Shown: positions 41,215 through 52,883, numbered from the stretch's first letter. The stretch: 64,000 bases of DNA from Macrolepiota albuminosa (GCA_027475525.1 JAMWFC010000126.1:434001-498000); one strand, 5' to 3'. The notes: a model not told the origin generated them from the letters alone. A program made the numbers and translations.

Positions 41215-42370
41215 ACTCCAAACACTTCTGCAGGACCCCCACATCAATGTCTAGTGGCCTCCTGGACAAGGGAGAAAAGGCCTCCAGAGAAAGATGCGCT
41301 GAGAAGGCCAGAATTGGGGTCTCTACAGGCAGATGTGCCCTCTTGGAAGGCCCCGAGAAGGGGCTAGGCAACATCCGCCACTTCCCCTTATTGAGGCACC
41401 CCTGAGTACCGGACCAGGTTGCCCAGCATGTGATCAACATCACAGGCCGGCCCTGGCCCCCACCTGGCTGACCCCCCTCTCCCCTGCCCCACCCTCAGAA
41501 ACTCCCGTGGGCACCTCCTCCAAATCTCCTTCCAGCTTTGCCATCCAGTCTTTCTCTTCCACCCCCATCCTCCAGGTCATGCCCCCCAGCGGCCACCCCT
41601 GCTTCTGCAAGACACAATAGGCCCTCCACAATGCCGAAATGGAGCACCTCTCATGGTTGAGGTGGCACGCCTTGCACACAAATATGTTCCTCTAGGTAGA
41701 GGAGCCCAGGGCTTCGAATAGACAAGGCACAATATGACGGGTGCAATGTAAGCACTGGAACCGATGTCAGCAGCAAATCAAAGGTACAGAGATACTTACC
41801 GGCCCATTGCCAATGCACCACACATGGTGATGTAAACTCTGGGGCCTCTTTAGGGCCCTCTAAAAGGCCTTCTGTGAGTTGTCCTCACACAAGAGTCTCT
41901 GATTTTCTAAGACCACTAAAATGGCCCCCACAGCCATGCCAGAGCGACGATAGCGAGAAGCCACAAGGCAGAGTTGTGGAGAAGGGTGTGGGTGAGGGGA
42001 GCCCACAGTCATCCATGCCAGGGCAGGCACAGGACAACTGGGACCTGCCTCAGGGGCAGGTTTGGGAATTGACCTGAGAGGACTAAGCGAGCCTGTCTCA
42101 GGATAAGGCTCTGAGAGATGGCTGGGACCCACTTTCAGAGCAGAAGTGTGGTGTTGTTCTAAGAAAGGGAAGTCAGTCGTGGTAAGTGGGGCAAGCACAG
42201 ATAAACTCACATTGGACTAGTGCCACCATGCACTCACAGTCAAGCCAACACCAGTACTTTGCATTCCAGGCCTTCTACATGACCAGGAGGGCAATTTTAT
42301 TTGTAGGTGGAGGCATCGGAGAATGTGTTGGCATGTGTGACATGTCAAGTTTGATGGTAAAATTTTTTTT
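41215..42370 (-). pseudogene. Gypsy-1o antisense accessory gene, N-terminal part with six-cysteine cluster
   Basis: Starts MSHMPTHSPMPPPTNK near 42,345, decayed by a TAG in the first exon. It keeps the first intron and HRSGMAVGAI-like block (RYRRSGMAVGAILVVLE), and intron 2 with GTAAG...TTCCAG (45 nt). The second-intron acceptor is directly followed by CLHCTRHIVPC, then after 15 residues CKACHLNHERC (41,753-41,650), two perfect CX2CX6C triads. ISALWRAYC and GWPLGGMTWRMGVEEKDW come next. It ends at the GGCCC insertion site of gypsy-1i within LEWA. Agreement with the gypsy-1i copy in exons and introns shows this is a true gene. Confidence 0.75.
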
Positions 42371-42473
42371 TTTGCTATGTGTCAGGAGGTGAGACAATTC
42401 CCATGCTTGACCCTCCAGTCTGAGCTACTGACAACACGTGCCTTGGAGAGTCTTGGTGCTGAGGAGGGGGTGA

Positions 42474-43030
42474 TGTCACGACCCCTCCCACCTGGAACCA
42501 CCCCAGGACACCCCTGGAACTCCGTCTGGGGCCCCTCTTCTGACCCCATGACACAACTCCCCACCATCACAACTGCTGACACTGCCATCATGAGCAGCAA
42601 GGCCTGCCATCATGCAGTATCCCCAACAGCCCCATATCACGAACTCCAGGACTACCTGATGGCCTGACCACCACCCTGCAATCAACAATTGAATCATGTC
42701 ATTCAACCTAGCCATCATATATCACGCATTATGACTCACCTTGACCACCACCCTGCAATCAACAATTGAATCATGTCATTCAACCTAGCCATCATATATC
42801 ACGCATTATGACTCACCTTCATGCCAATTGATCATGCACCCTGCATGTGTGATTCTCAGTATACAGTCCCCTTCCGCTACTCAATGCCCCCCAGAACCCT
42901 GTAGTACTTATAGAGTAGCCCCCTCCTTGTATTCGCTAATCTTGATATTGCATTTGATTGTTTGCATGCCCTTTGATTGACTGGTATGCACTGACTAGTA
43001 CGCTAGCCTTCAACTCAGCGGAACCTGACA
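42474..43030 (+). repeat. Gypsy-1o 3' LTR
   Basis: 557 bp, TGTCACGACCCC...GGAACCTGACA; 480 bp after removing the 77-bp duplication at 42,665-42,819. It lacks a middle segment found in the 5' LTR. TSD GTAAG follows. Confidence 0.9.
42665..42819. repeat. Perfect 77-bp head-to-tail duplication (join 42,741/42,742)
   Basis: 42,665-42,741 equals 42,742-42,818 plus one base. Lies in the 3' LTR of gypsy-1o and is absent from the 5' LTR at the homologous place. Confidence 0.97.
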
Positions 43031-43505
43031 GTAAGACAAACTCTCAAAATACAGGACTCGAACTAGTTCATTGTCATTTGCTTTCTCAGCAGCCTTGTGT
43101 CACATATCTTTTATTACAATTGTGACATGTTTTGTAACACTCTAAACAATGTAATGCATCAAGAATGTGGGAATATGAGTCTGTTGCATGTTCTATGCTA
43201 GTCATGCAAATTTTAGATGAAGAAAGAAGAGGCAGGAGGCAAATCATGATGAGAAAAGAATATGAAAAGAAAGACCAAAAGTCTAAGTGGCCACAGCATA
43301 TTGTGGCCCAGAAAATTAACATTTGCTCTTGTCTGAAATGATTGAGAGTGCTACTTACTTAGTACAGTACAGTAATATATTGAGTATGTTATGAAATGAT
43401 AGAGAGAGGGGGGATGAGATGAATGTAGCATATATTTTGGACCAAAGCGTGACTGAAATTGGTTGATTTGCAACTGCTAGCTCATGCTCATAGATAGCAC
43501 ATTTA

Positions 43506-43717
43506 CAGTGTTGATTGGATGAAGGTGAAGATATGCAAAATGCCAATGGCAAAAGTCAGGACAAAGCTGTGCACAGAAAACAAACATCCAACATGTCACT
43601 CACTTTTTCCCCAGTGTTGATTGGATGAAGGTGAAGATATGCAAAATGCCAATGGCAAAAGTCAGGACAAAGCTGTGCACAGAAAACAAACATCCAACAT
43701 GTCACTCACTTTTTCCC
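43506..43717. repeat. 106-bp perfect tandem duplication
   Basis: 43,506-43,611 equals 43,612-43,717. It is the only immediate tandem duplication here whose period is not 77 bp, so its origin (biological or assembly) is unclear. Confidence 0.95.
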
Positions 43718-44574
43718 ACATAGCAGTGAAAAGGCAAAGATGAAACACATGACAAACAATAACTGCACAATATGCTGTAGTACTTGGGATGCAAGTATTA
43801 CTATAGTTCTGTAGCTTTCTTATAGCCTTAGAAAGTTGCCTCTAATCCACACTGCTTCTTGATAATGAAGTTGATGTATTGAAGATTTGAATGCTTCCCA
43901 AAATATCAAATATCCTGAAATGCAGAGAGTCTCAACAAACTGTAGCCTAAGTGATTCACTCCCTGGGAACCACCAAGCCTTTGCCTATCAATTTTTATTC
44001 CATGCTTCTTTTGACATCCTTTCATTTTTCTTTCCTCTTTTTTTTTCAGTCATAAAAAATTGGGCATTGTTAGATCAGATCTTCCTTCCTTGATCCAGAT
44101 CATTACAATTTGATCTCATTTTGCTCCATCTGCCAGCCTCATGCTTCCTCTCCTCATAACAGTGGCTAGACTATTATTGAATTGATAGCTTGAGCTGGTC
44201 CTTGCCTTTTTATTCTGTACTTTCTGTGTATTTATTGGGGGGTCTTTGGAGATATTACTTGTTGCAACTGCTACCAGGTGGCTTACAGTTTTCAATCTTA
44301 TAATTAAATGTTTATTTTGATTTCTGATATATGTTGTGTCTCTGACTGCTGGTACAGTATTGTATCATCTCTCCACCAATAAAGACTGTTCTCAGTCATT
44401 CACCATTCTAGATTGAGTCAAGTCCCATTTCTTTGCTATAATTTCAAAATTCTTGTCTAGACCTTCTGTAATATTTTGAAGTTTCTTTTGCATGTTTTTG
44501 CTGTCTCCCATTTTGCTTCAAAGAGCATTTAAGCCCTCCATACTGTCTTCTACATCCTCACTTCATCATTTTCC

Positions 44575-45594
44575 ATGGCTCATCCTACTGGTCTCAAAAG
44601 GCCTCTTGGTCCAGACCCATATTCTCTCCTCAAAAATGCCATTATCCAAAGCAAAAACCAGTGCATCAAATTTGTTAAGCACATTACTGCCTTTACTACT
44701 GCCATCACCTGTCTTGCTGAAAGAGCCCTTGCAAAAAAAACATTAGGCATGTTAGAGCTGCTGGACTGGTGTGTTGTTTCTATTTTTAGCTCTTGTTCTA
44801 AAATTAATCTCTGCACATTGCCCTAGATCTTTGTAGATCACTCCAACTTACCCTTTATTTCTGAGTAGCCCTGTCTTTACAATGCTTTCTACAAGGTCCA
44901 GAAGCACATTAACTACCGTCTTGCACAGTTTTTCTCCATCATTAAAAATTGGTGTATTTTTGCAGGCACTATTCTAAAATTAATCAATGATAACTGTGCC
45001 AACAAAGCAGTCAAACAAGCTGCTCATGAGGCCAAAGAGCCTGCTCAGGTAACTCTTTGCTTCTTCCCTCTATTATTTCTCTCTCACTCTTTATTTCTCC
45101 TCAGATCCATTGATATGAGAATAATCATTACCATTATCAGAAATGCAACAGCAATGTGGAGATGATGAGTGTGTCATCTCCCCACTCTACTGAATGCAAA
45201 AGTAATAATATGAGTGCCTTTTCTATTTTCAAATGCAAATTGACAAATTATTTATGCACTTGTTTCTCATTCTGACTTTGGCCTATGTTCAAGGCAGCAC
45301 CTGATGCCAAGAAACTGTGCATATCTTTCTTTTAATCATATAACTCTGCCCTAATTTAGCCACGCTAGCCTCCTATCACCCTGACAGCTCTTGCATGCAG
45401 ACTCTTCTTGACAAAACTGACCAAATCCTTGCCAAGAATGACAAGGTTTCACATGCCATCTTATATGACTACTCCCAGATACTTAAACAGACTGCCTGCC
45501 AGCAACTCTGCAAACAACTTATTGCATGTGATGAGGCCATCCAGACTACTCTCAACAATCAAGCTGTCTTCAGTATCGAGCTCAGAATTTAAGA
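44575..45594 (+). pseudogene. Possible spliced hypothetical gene or fragment
   Basis: ATG 44,575 opens an 83-codon frame (MAHPTGLKRPLGPDPYSLL, FVKHITAFTTAITCLAERALAKK). Further on, a TTTTTGCAG acceptor at 44,968 precedes a stretch reading LINDNCANKAVKQAAHEAKE, followed by GTAACT donor-like sequence at 45,049, and a last open stretch reads QTLLDKTDQILAKNDKVSHAIL to a stop at 45,590. Amphipathic helical composition is consistent throughout, but no family is recognised and exon joins are uncertain. It could be a decayed host gene. Confidence 0.3.
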
Positions 45595-45641
45595 GCTGCA
45601 AGTTGGTTTTTCCTCCAAATTAGTTTGTTTTTTCCACTTCC

Positions 45642-46097
45642 TGTAAGGGTGACCTCTGGAGGCTATAGCTCAGTCACACAGCTAGCAGAGAGAAATCCAA
45701 AGAGAACAAGTCTAGGAATTATCTATGCTAGGTTGGACACTTTTGAGGCCTCTGAAGTATGGGAAACAACTCTATAGTACAACAAAACCTTAAAAACTCA
45801 AAAATTGCCTAAATAAACAACTGTACAAACAAGGCAGGAAAACTCTGGACTTTGAAAGTCAGAAAGGCAAACTCTGGCTTATGTAAGCAGTCTAAAAGCA
45901 GTACTGAAGGGTCCATACTTGTCTGAATAATAGCTAAGGAACCAGAGCACTTCAAAGGTTGAGAATAGTACTAACAGATAGTGTTAAAAGAATAGAAACA
46001 ATAAAATGAGAAAATGACAGAAGGAATAAAAAAATGAATGAAAGGAGAGTCAAGAAATAGAGAGTGAAAAAAGGAAGAAATGAGAAGTCCTCTGACA
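45642..46097 (+). repeat. LTR family C, probable 5' LTR of gypsy-4
   Basis: TGTAAGGGTGACC...TCCTCTGACA, 456 bp, related to 1938-2350 and to 63,717-64,000 (reverse). Gypsy-4 Gag sequence begins about 65 bp downstream, the expected LTR-leader-gag spacing. No TSD was found. Confidence 0.65.
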
Positions 46098-46159
46098 TTG
46101 TCTATTTAGTTACAACTGGTGTTGGACCAATATTCATTGGTTACTAAAAAATCAATGTG

Positions 46160-47512
46160 AAAACATCTGCAGCTTTATATAATGAAGCATTTACAATTGC
46201 TGGCTGCTAAGAACCACAATGTATTGCAAGCAGATTCAACAGAATATATCAAATTGTTTGTACACATCTTTGAACTCAAAGTAATTGAGTAAGTATCTCA
46301 AGCATAAGGCAGCTCAAGGGTCAGCAGTCTCAATGACCATGCTAGCTGACTCAGTAGAATGTGAAATAATTGTGTGTCAACAAGCACTAGTAATTACAAA
46401 TGTGATGAATTATGCTGAATGCATCTTATCAGACCAATGAGTCACATCAAGACTATATTTGGCATCAAAATGCTGCAAACCATCAACAGAATGTGAGCAG
46501 GGTATCTCAACAGGCACTATCTAATGTTGAGACTGTGACAACTACTCTGGCAGAGCATGAAGAGCCAATTATATGTAGCTCAAAAGGTTAAGATATCTTA
46601 GAAGCAGGTACCATCAAAAGAAGAGGTGAACAAAGTCAATTTTCTGGAAGAACAGGCTAGACCTTGTTGCATAGCATAACATATCCACCTGGTAGACAAT
46701 TGAAATAAGCACATGAATTACCAGAGAATGTGCAACCAGGATTTGTGCAACTATAGCAAGTCATTAATTAATAATCAGTAGATAGTATTTGAAGAATATG
46801 AAGGAGTGATGCCTGTCAATGATATGTACCAACCAGTTCACTGCTTGAACTGCTCAACTAGACAGATGTTCAGAAAGTAATAACAATAGTAGTGAACACT
46901 ACAATGACAGAGAGCAAAATTGTTGCAATAATGACAATGAATGCTGTGAGCATAGAAATAACAATTAAGACAACAGAAATCATTGTGATGGTGGCAGACA
47001 TTCTCATGTACCACTAGTAGACCAAGATGTGAGGCAGCAGCCTACACTATGGCCAGAAAGAATGTTTAATGAATACCTGTTTTGCAGCCTCCAGGCATTC
47101 TCAATACACACCCCTCATGACTTGCATGAAAGCATTCCTGGAATGAATGAGCAGGATCCATATGAATCATATGCATGACCATCTTACTTGATTATTGAAT
47201 GATTCTCTTGAAGTCAATTCAAGTTTTTTTGCAAAGGTGAGTCCCCATAAATCTGATGGCAAGCATATACAAGCATATGCTGGAGATCATAGATTCTCCT
47301 AGTTGAAAGACTGTGCCATGAACATCTGCTACTACCTAGCAGCATGCTGCTATGATAGTGACAATATGGACCAAGAAAAAATATTTGTGTTACATGAATT
47401 TATGAAAAGAGAAGCATGAAACTGGTTCTGCCATCATGTTCTCTACATCAATTGCAATAAATCACATTAGACATTTAAAAAAGTCCTCATAAAACTATAT
47501 AACAGATTGATC
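46160..47512 (+). pseudogene. gag: Gypsy-4 Gag, heavily decayed
   Basis: Many stops, but the gypsy-2/3 Gag order is readable: a HLQLYIMKHLQLLAAKN stretch and LFVHIFELKVIE (46,160-46,290), then DCAMNICYYLAACCYDSDNMDQEKIFVLHEF and a TFKKVLIKLYNRL end (47,300-47,510). AT-rich, with CAG/CGA-type codons turned into stops. It breaks off at about 47,512 where copia begins and resumes at about 50,866. Confidence 0.7.
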
Positions 47513-47519
47513 AATGCTG

Positions 47520-48333
47520 TAACAATACAAGTGCCACTGTCCTTGAGTGAGTTCATTTTATCACACATTGCTTTATACCACTCCAATATGTTCTTGTTAG
47601 CCATTGCTTTCTTGTACAATTTAGGGTTCATATTACATGCACCAATCTGCTGCAATGCAGTGGCATTTGCGATGGCCTTGTATCCACTAAAATCTTTGCC
47701 ATGCTCAACAAAGGCACAATCAGCAAGTATTAATGCATCTTCCAACTTGACATTCAAGGCAAGTGCCACTTCCCATTCCTTATCCACATCAGCATCTTCA
47801 ATGTTGATATGCCATAGGGGCTCTTCTGCCAGCTCCTTGAGATAAGGCAATAGTGGCAGTAGTGGTGGCAGATTGTGTGTGAAGGGTGATTCCTTGTTTT
47901 GTTGTCTGTGTATGGCATCATAGTACTTGGCATCAGCACTGCACACTAGGAATCAAACACGTTGGCTAAATTTGCATGGCAGTGGCAGAGGTCTGAGTTG
48001 ATGCAGCACCCATACCTGTGAGATGGGCTTGGCTCCTACTGCACTGTCATGCTGTGGTGGGTCTGCTTCCATAATTGGCAGCTGCTTGTTAACTCCTGCT
48101 CCCACCAATTCTGTGGCATCTGATTTGATGTTTGTAAGGGGCTCATCATCATCAAAGGTGTATTTGTTACTTGCTAGTGCATTTGGTGCCTGCATTGGCT
48201 TTGTCTGAGGTGTGATAACATTGTCCAAATCATATGGTGGATAATCTTTGAGGCTATCAAATGTGCTGACATTTAGTGCTGGAAGCACATTCTTAAGAGA
48301 AAGCCTGGAAAAATGGGTCTTGTCAAATATCAC
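47520..48333 (-). pseudogene. pol: Copia integrase-RT linker and RT N-terminus
   Basis: 48,333-47,953 is the variable linker (DDDEPLTNIKSDATE). 47,946-47,520 has EWEVALALNVKLEDALI and MANKNILEWYKAMCDKMNSLKDSGTCIV, equivalent to the A..S.....W..AM..E..SL...GTW.LV start of copia RT. Catalytic motifs are lost with the truncation. Confidence 0.72.
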
Positions 48334-48432
48334 ATCATAAGATATGATTATTTTCCTGAGGCTGGGTACATAGATGCGCCACTCTACATAGTTGTCTGCA
48401 TAGCCAATAAAAATACCTGAAGTAGTGTGTCC

Positions 48433-49190
48433 TTATAGTCCACAATGTTTGTTATGTCCAATGAGCATGTAGGCAGCACAGCTAAATATGTGCAGGTACC
48501 ATACATGAGGCCTCTTGTGCTTGTAAGCTTCAAAAGGTGTTCCATGGGTTGTGAGTGCAGATGTGGGAGTGCGATTGTATACATGTCTATACATGCTGAG
48601 AGTGTAAGTCCAGAAGCTCTCTGAGAGTTTTGCTTCAGCTAGCATGCATGTTATGGCTTCCTGAATGGTTCTGTTGAGCTGTTTGGCTACCCTGTTTTGC
48701 TGTGGCAATGTGATGTTGGTGAATTTGAGATGTATGTCTTCATCCTTACAGAATGTGAGAAATTTGTTTAAGATGTACTCACCACCTTTATCATGGTGTA
48801 CACACTTGATCTTCATACTAGTTTGACATTCAATGAGGGCTTTATAGGATTTAAAAGTCTTGAATACATTGCTTTTCCACTGCATGGCATAAGTCTCCAT
48901 CCACTGAGTGCTGTCATCAATAAAGATGCACCACCACTTATCATTAGTTTGATGTCCACCTGTAGGTATTGGACTATGCATATCTGAGAATACTCTGCCC
49001 AACACCTCTGTTGCATGATCTGCTGAGCATGAGAATGGGGCATGGTGCTGTTTACCTTGCAAGCATAGTTTACAAACATCAGAGAGGCATGACCCTGGCT
49101 TGATTTTCAGATCTTCAGTAATCAGACATTCTAGATGTTTGGTGCCTATATGACACATTCTCCAATAGAGCAGTTTCTTTCAATCATGCG
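48433..49190 (-). pseudogene. pol: Copia integrase
   Basis: GAG-pre-integrase zinc region RMCHIGTKHL...CKLCLQGKQHHAPF, then core FSDMHSPIPTGGHQ (D), KCVHHDKGGEYILNKF (D) and NRTIQEAITCMLAEAKL (E), HVYNRTPTSALTTHGTPFEA and LHIFSCAAYMLIG. A 241-codon frame is open from 49,158 to 48,433. It inserts the cDNA in the nucleus. Confidence 0.87.
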
Positions 49191-49348
49191 AGAGGATGTT
49201 AGGCCTACATTAGCTACTTTAGCAGCTTGTGGCAGTGATGAGATGAGTGTATGTCTGTCTAAATAGGATGCAAGGGTCTTATCTATTGTGGCAGAGAAGA
49301 TTGGCTTGTCCTGAAAACTTTGCAGCCACAGAAAATGATAGTGAAGCC

Positions 49349-49615
49349 TCAATGCACACTCAAAGCAATGATGGAAAGGAGGTTGTTGACTAGCTCAGAT
49401 ATGAACAAAATGTTGGTAATAATAACATTTTTCAGAGTGTCTTCATTTCTGTCTTTCTCATCTGGTCTAAACAATACATCTCCCTTTTCTGCTGAGTAAA
49501 CTACTATGTTGTTTGCAAGGTATATGGGGACTCTCCATGGCTTAAAAGAATCTGCCATGAACCATTCTCAATGAGATGTCATATGCATTGAGACACCAGA
49601 GTCTGTATTCTACAG
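49349..49615 (-). pseudogene. pol: Copia protease
   Basis: NTDSGVSMHMTSH near 49,600 is the copia protease active site (DSGxSxHMT), followed after one TGA by EWFMADSFKPWRVPIYLANN and VVYSAEKGDVLF. Confidence 0.75.
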
Positions 49616-49722
49616 TGTGTCAGCTGATAAAGAGGAAGGTGTAGTTGATTGACAAATAGCTGCCTCAGCTTTGATGGCAGGTCCATCGCAACCCACCTCC
49701 ACTTTAGTCATGTTGGTGGTTT

Positions 49723-50408
49723 TCACAACATCAGCCCTTGCTCTCCTTTGACCCCCTCACTTTTGGATTTCACACTGTTGTCACCCTTCTTAGTGTTTAT
49801 CTCTGCTTCTTCTTTGGCAGCGTAGCACTGAATTTCTTCTGTTTGAAAGACCTCAAGAACTGCTTTTTTGGTCAGCTCATTCAATAGTAACACTGACAAG
49901 ATGAATGAGGCATAGTCCTTGCAGAGCAGAGCACATAGCATAGCCATGGTTGAGAGTTCATCATTAAGCATGTTCAGTGTATATCTAAGTGACATTTGTC
50001 TGCCGGGACCTGCAACGGCTGGTGAGCAAAGTGCTTTAACCTGTTGCATCGTGCCCTCTATATGTGTGCAAAGTGCAGTCAAGCTTTTACCGTCATACAG
50101 ACAAATATTGAACAAGTCACTAAGGGAGTTGAACCACATGTTTGAAGCGGACTTTGAGTGGATTTGTTTCAGCTTGTGCCACATAGCTGCGGGGTTATTA
50201 TAAATGTTGTTGACATGGGTTTTGTTCCTTTTATCAAGCTATTGATATATCTTTCCTGCAGCTCTGTTGCTGCAAAGTCGGTATAATTGAACCATCTGGG
50301 CTGATGCAGCATCTCCTTGGTCTTGTGGCTCCATTTCTTGTCCAGAGACAATTTGTAATCCTCCAATAGACATAAGTCATCTGTACATTGCTTTTTCCTA
50401 TTATGCAT
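49723..50408 (-). pseudogene. gag: Copia Gag
   Basis: MHNRKKQCTDDLCLLEDYKL...PRWFNYTDF, then WHKLKQIHSKSASNMWFNSL, YTLNMLNDELSTMAMLCALL and KKAVLEVFQTEEIQC. The second part aligns with the plus-strand copia Gag at 2967-3476. A frameshift is present at about 50,180. Confidence 0.78.
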
Positions 50409-50865
50409 ATTTAATCATGCTGAGCTTGGACATCAGCAATTAAGAAGTTGTGTCATCTATGTGAGGTATACAGGCCAAAATTAATTGGCACTAAAGTTGT
50501 GAAAGTAAGAAAGTTTAGAATAAATGCAGGTAATGCTTCTATATTTGAAAACAGAGCAGAAATGATTTGATCTAGAATATAAGTCTGTAGGCCAGGGCCC
50601 ATATCCTGTTGCAGTTGATTACGTGCAGGAAATGAACAGATTTATGTCTGTAGGGGTTCAGATTCAGTAATCAAACTGGTGTTTTGCATTTAGTAGATAA
50701 TATATTAATAGTGGTGTAATTACACATACCTGGCATTTTGTATTTAGTAAATGAAGAATACAAAATGCCAGTAGTTGAAAAATATAAACTAAAAGTCATG
50801 TAAGTCAATGCAGTTAGTATGTACATTGTGTAGTGGTCCTGGCACCTATAATCTCAACAGCAAGA

Positions 50866-51073
50866 AGCCCACAACACCTTCATAAAGGCAGTATATAACA
50901 CTAAGACTAGTGTCTAAATATTTTGTGATAACCTGGTCAGTCATGTTCAGAATATGGCCATCTATCAAGACAAGTATACAATTCATGAGACATTCCTGGA
51001 TGGAATATCAACAGATATAAAGAGAGCATTGATATGCAATAACAATTTGTCTCCTGTCAACATGGTGACTAAG
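50866..51073 (+). pseudogene. gag: Gypsy-4 Gag, second piece
   Basis: Reads HNTFIKAVYNTKTS, VQNMAIYQDKYTIHETFLDGIS and KRALICNNNLSPVN, continuous with 46,160-47,512 and matching gypsy-2 HAQNMAVYPDEYTIHEAFLDGLPSE block for block. Ends at the CTTTT target site of gypsy-3 (51,074-51,078). Confidence 0.78.
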
Positions 51074-51078
51074 CTTTT

Positions 51079-51312
51079 TGTAGCGTAGTCCGCTATGTGG
51101 CGTTGGCCACATAGCTTTACTTACTGTATAGTAGTCAATATTATATTATATTTATTATAATATAATATTATTTACATTATTATATAAATAGTTTTACCAG
51201 CTGCTTACAAAGCAGCTTATTTTGTGTTGATACTACATAGTCAATAGACCAGACTGGTCTGATTCTGTGCAGTGTGAACCTAAGCTCTCACGATTCCTGT
51301 AACTTCATTATA
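51079..51312 (+). repeat. Gypsy-3 5' LTR
   Basis: TGTAGCGTAGTCC...AACTTCATTATA; the 3' copy ends GTTACA, so two transitions have destroyed the CA terminus. It contains GCTATGTGGC/GCCACATAGC (inverted repeat), an AT palindrome around TATAATATAATATT, and a TATATAAATAG box near 51,183. Confidence 0.92.
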
Positions 51313-51443
51313 TTTTTTTGAATCCGCCAGCTAGGATCTATTGCCTAGCATCTGACGTCAGTCGCTGAGTTTGTTGACAGAACTCTATCAGCTTCTTGAG
51401 CTTCTTGCACAGCCACACCGTGCAAATTTCAGACAGAGAATCG

Positions 51444-52883
51444 ATGAGTAATCCCATACCTGCAGTTTCCACTGACAGCGGGCGGAATGCCCATGACTTA
51501 TGGGGAGACCCAGCAGACACCCAGGACGCGTCAGCGTCCAATGCAGGTCAGACAAGACCCAAGGCTCAAGACTGAGGTCAGAGCACCAACCTGGCTGGGA
51601 ATGAAAGCGAGGCCTGGAGAGCTGAAAGCTCACAGCAGGACGGTCAGCAACGCCTCCAGGACAAGATGCCAGGGGGATTAACGCCCCCAGTTACGCAGCT
51701 GCCAGGAAGACTGCGACAGTCTAGCCGATTGGTTTCCAAAGGACCCCCTGAGGACAGCCGACAGTCAACAGGCACCTATGGCGCCCCAGGAGACGCCGAG
51801 TCATCAGTACAGACTGGGAGAGCCCTCCCGCCGAGCTGGAGTAGTGGGACCAGGCGGTCCACCATGGGCTCAATGCCTTTTAAAATAGCAGAAGCCCGCA
51901 TAGAGGAGGTACCGGAGGAGGCTGCAAGGCCTGAAGTATCCTGCGCGGAAAACCGATTCCCATGCACACCAGCAGTGGAGGAAGCTCCGGAGGTTGTAGA
52001 GCTTCCAGAGGAGGTGATGGAGTCGTCAAGTGACAACGACACCGGAGCAGAGGAGCAGCAGCTGAAAACCATGTACACCGTGCACTTGTGGGTGTTCTGG
52101 GACTTGCACCCAGAGGTGATGAAATACACCACCCAAGCGCGACTTGAGCACTACGCATCAGCACATATAGTAGCACTTAGGCGACAAGAGCACGAAGTGC
52201 CCAATGTATTCAGTACAAAATATACTGATTTGATGGTGAGAGTGCTCACTATAGAGCTGCAAATGTATGTGCAGCGGAAGGCCACACGGCAATTGGGGGT
52301 CTCGACCTCCTGGAGCCACACGTCTGAGGAATGCTTGGCACAATGCAATCAAGACATCGGAATTGAGCTAGTGGAGGCACTAGCACGGGCGCAGGAAGTG
52401 CCCGAAGTAAGACCGGTGAGTACTTTCTATACTCCAGCAGGACGCTAGTGGAGGCACTAGCACGGGCGCAGGAAGTGCCCGAAGTAAGACCGGTGAGTAC
52501 TTTCTATACTCCAGCAGGACAAGGGTGGCATGAGGAGCCCCCACACATGCGTAACCAAGACTGTAGGACAGATATGTCAGGTCCGGATGGGCATGATAGT
52601 ACTGTGCTCAAGGTGGAGAGCGAGGCATCTGTGATGCCACGCGTGCCCATGGCTGAAACATTGAGCGACAGAGTCGCGTATCAACGCATGTGCAATGGCG
52701 ACCTCAGGACTAAGGGACAGTCCCTTATTGACGATCAGGGCATCATATTTGAGGGCACTAAGCCCATTGATGAGATGTGTTGTCAATTTGTCACGCAGGG
52801 TCAGGAGAATCAAGCTCCTCCAGTTCCAGGACGGTGCAACGATCATGGGTCAGCGGGAGGCCATTCAAATGCATCGTGAAGCC
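51444..52883 (+). pseudogene. gag: Gypsy-3 Gag, N-terminal part
   Basis: ATG 51,444 (MSNPIPAVSTDSGRNAHDLW) is in frame with 51,666-52,448; TGA at 51,573 interrupts. Contains acidic VVELPEEVMESSSDND, MKYTTQARLEHYASAHIVALRR and DLMVRVLTIELQMYVQRKA, as in gypsy-2. The 77-bp duplication at 52,367-52,520 breaks the frame. The following VAYQRMCNGDLRTKG...IIFEGTKPID block matches gypsy-2. Confidence 0.78.
52367..52520. repeat. Perfect 77-bp head-to-tail duplication (join 52,443/52,444)
   Basis: 52,367-52,443 equals 52,444-52,520, inside gag; it repeats the ALARAQEVPEVRPV peptide in a shifted frame. Confidence 0.98.

Larger units (their letters stand above)
17098..43030 (+). mobile_element. Gypsy-1o: outer chromovirus-type Ty3/gypsy element
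   Basis: LTRs at 17,098-17,946 and 42,474-43,030 (TGT...GACA) are flanked by a perfect 5-bp duplication GTAAG (17,093-17,097 and 43,031-43,035). Between them, on the plus strand, come gag, CCHC knuckle, two protease-like domains, RT, RNase H, integrase and chromodomain (to about 24,530), then an antisense accessory gene (24,681-25,364 plus 41,215-42,370). The inner gypsy-1i fills 25,365-41,209 and a solo LTR D fills 19,718-20,760. It is richly mutated by C-to-T/G-to-A changes compared with gypsy-1i and has an inactivated RT. Confidence 0.9.
43036..45641. other. AT-rich DNA without a clear gene
   Basis: Continues the sequence left of 17,098 across the gypsy-1o insertion. A possible gene fragment lies at 44,575-45,594. 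Otherwise only short frames. Confidence 0.5.
47467..50405 (-). mobile_element. Ty1/copia element, truncated, inserted in gypsy-4
   Basis: Minus-strand order Gag (50,408-49,723), protease, integrase, linker, start of RT (to about 47,520). The 3' half (RT palm, RNase H, LTR) is missing and no LTRs could be delimited. 50,406-50,865 holds the upstream leader or LTR remnant, non-coding. Confidence 0.8.

Noticed and set aside
43506..43717. 106-bp duplication as another member of the 77-bp series
   Set aside because: The period differs, so it was kept separate; it could be biological or a different assembly overlap.
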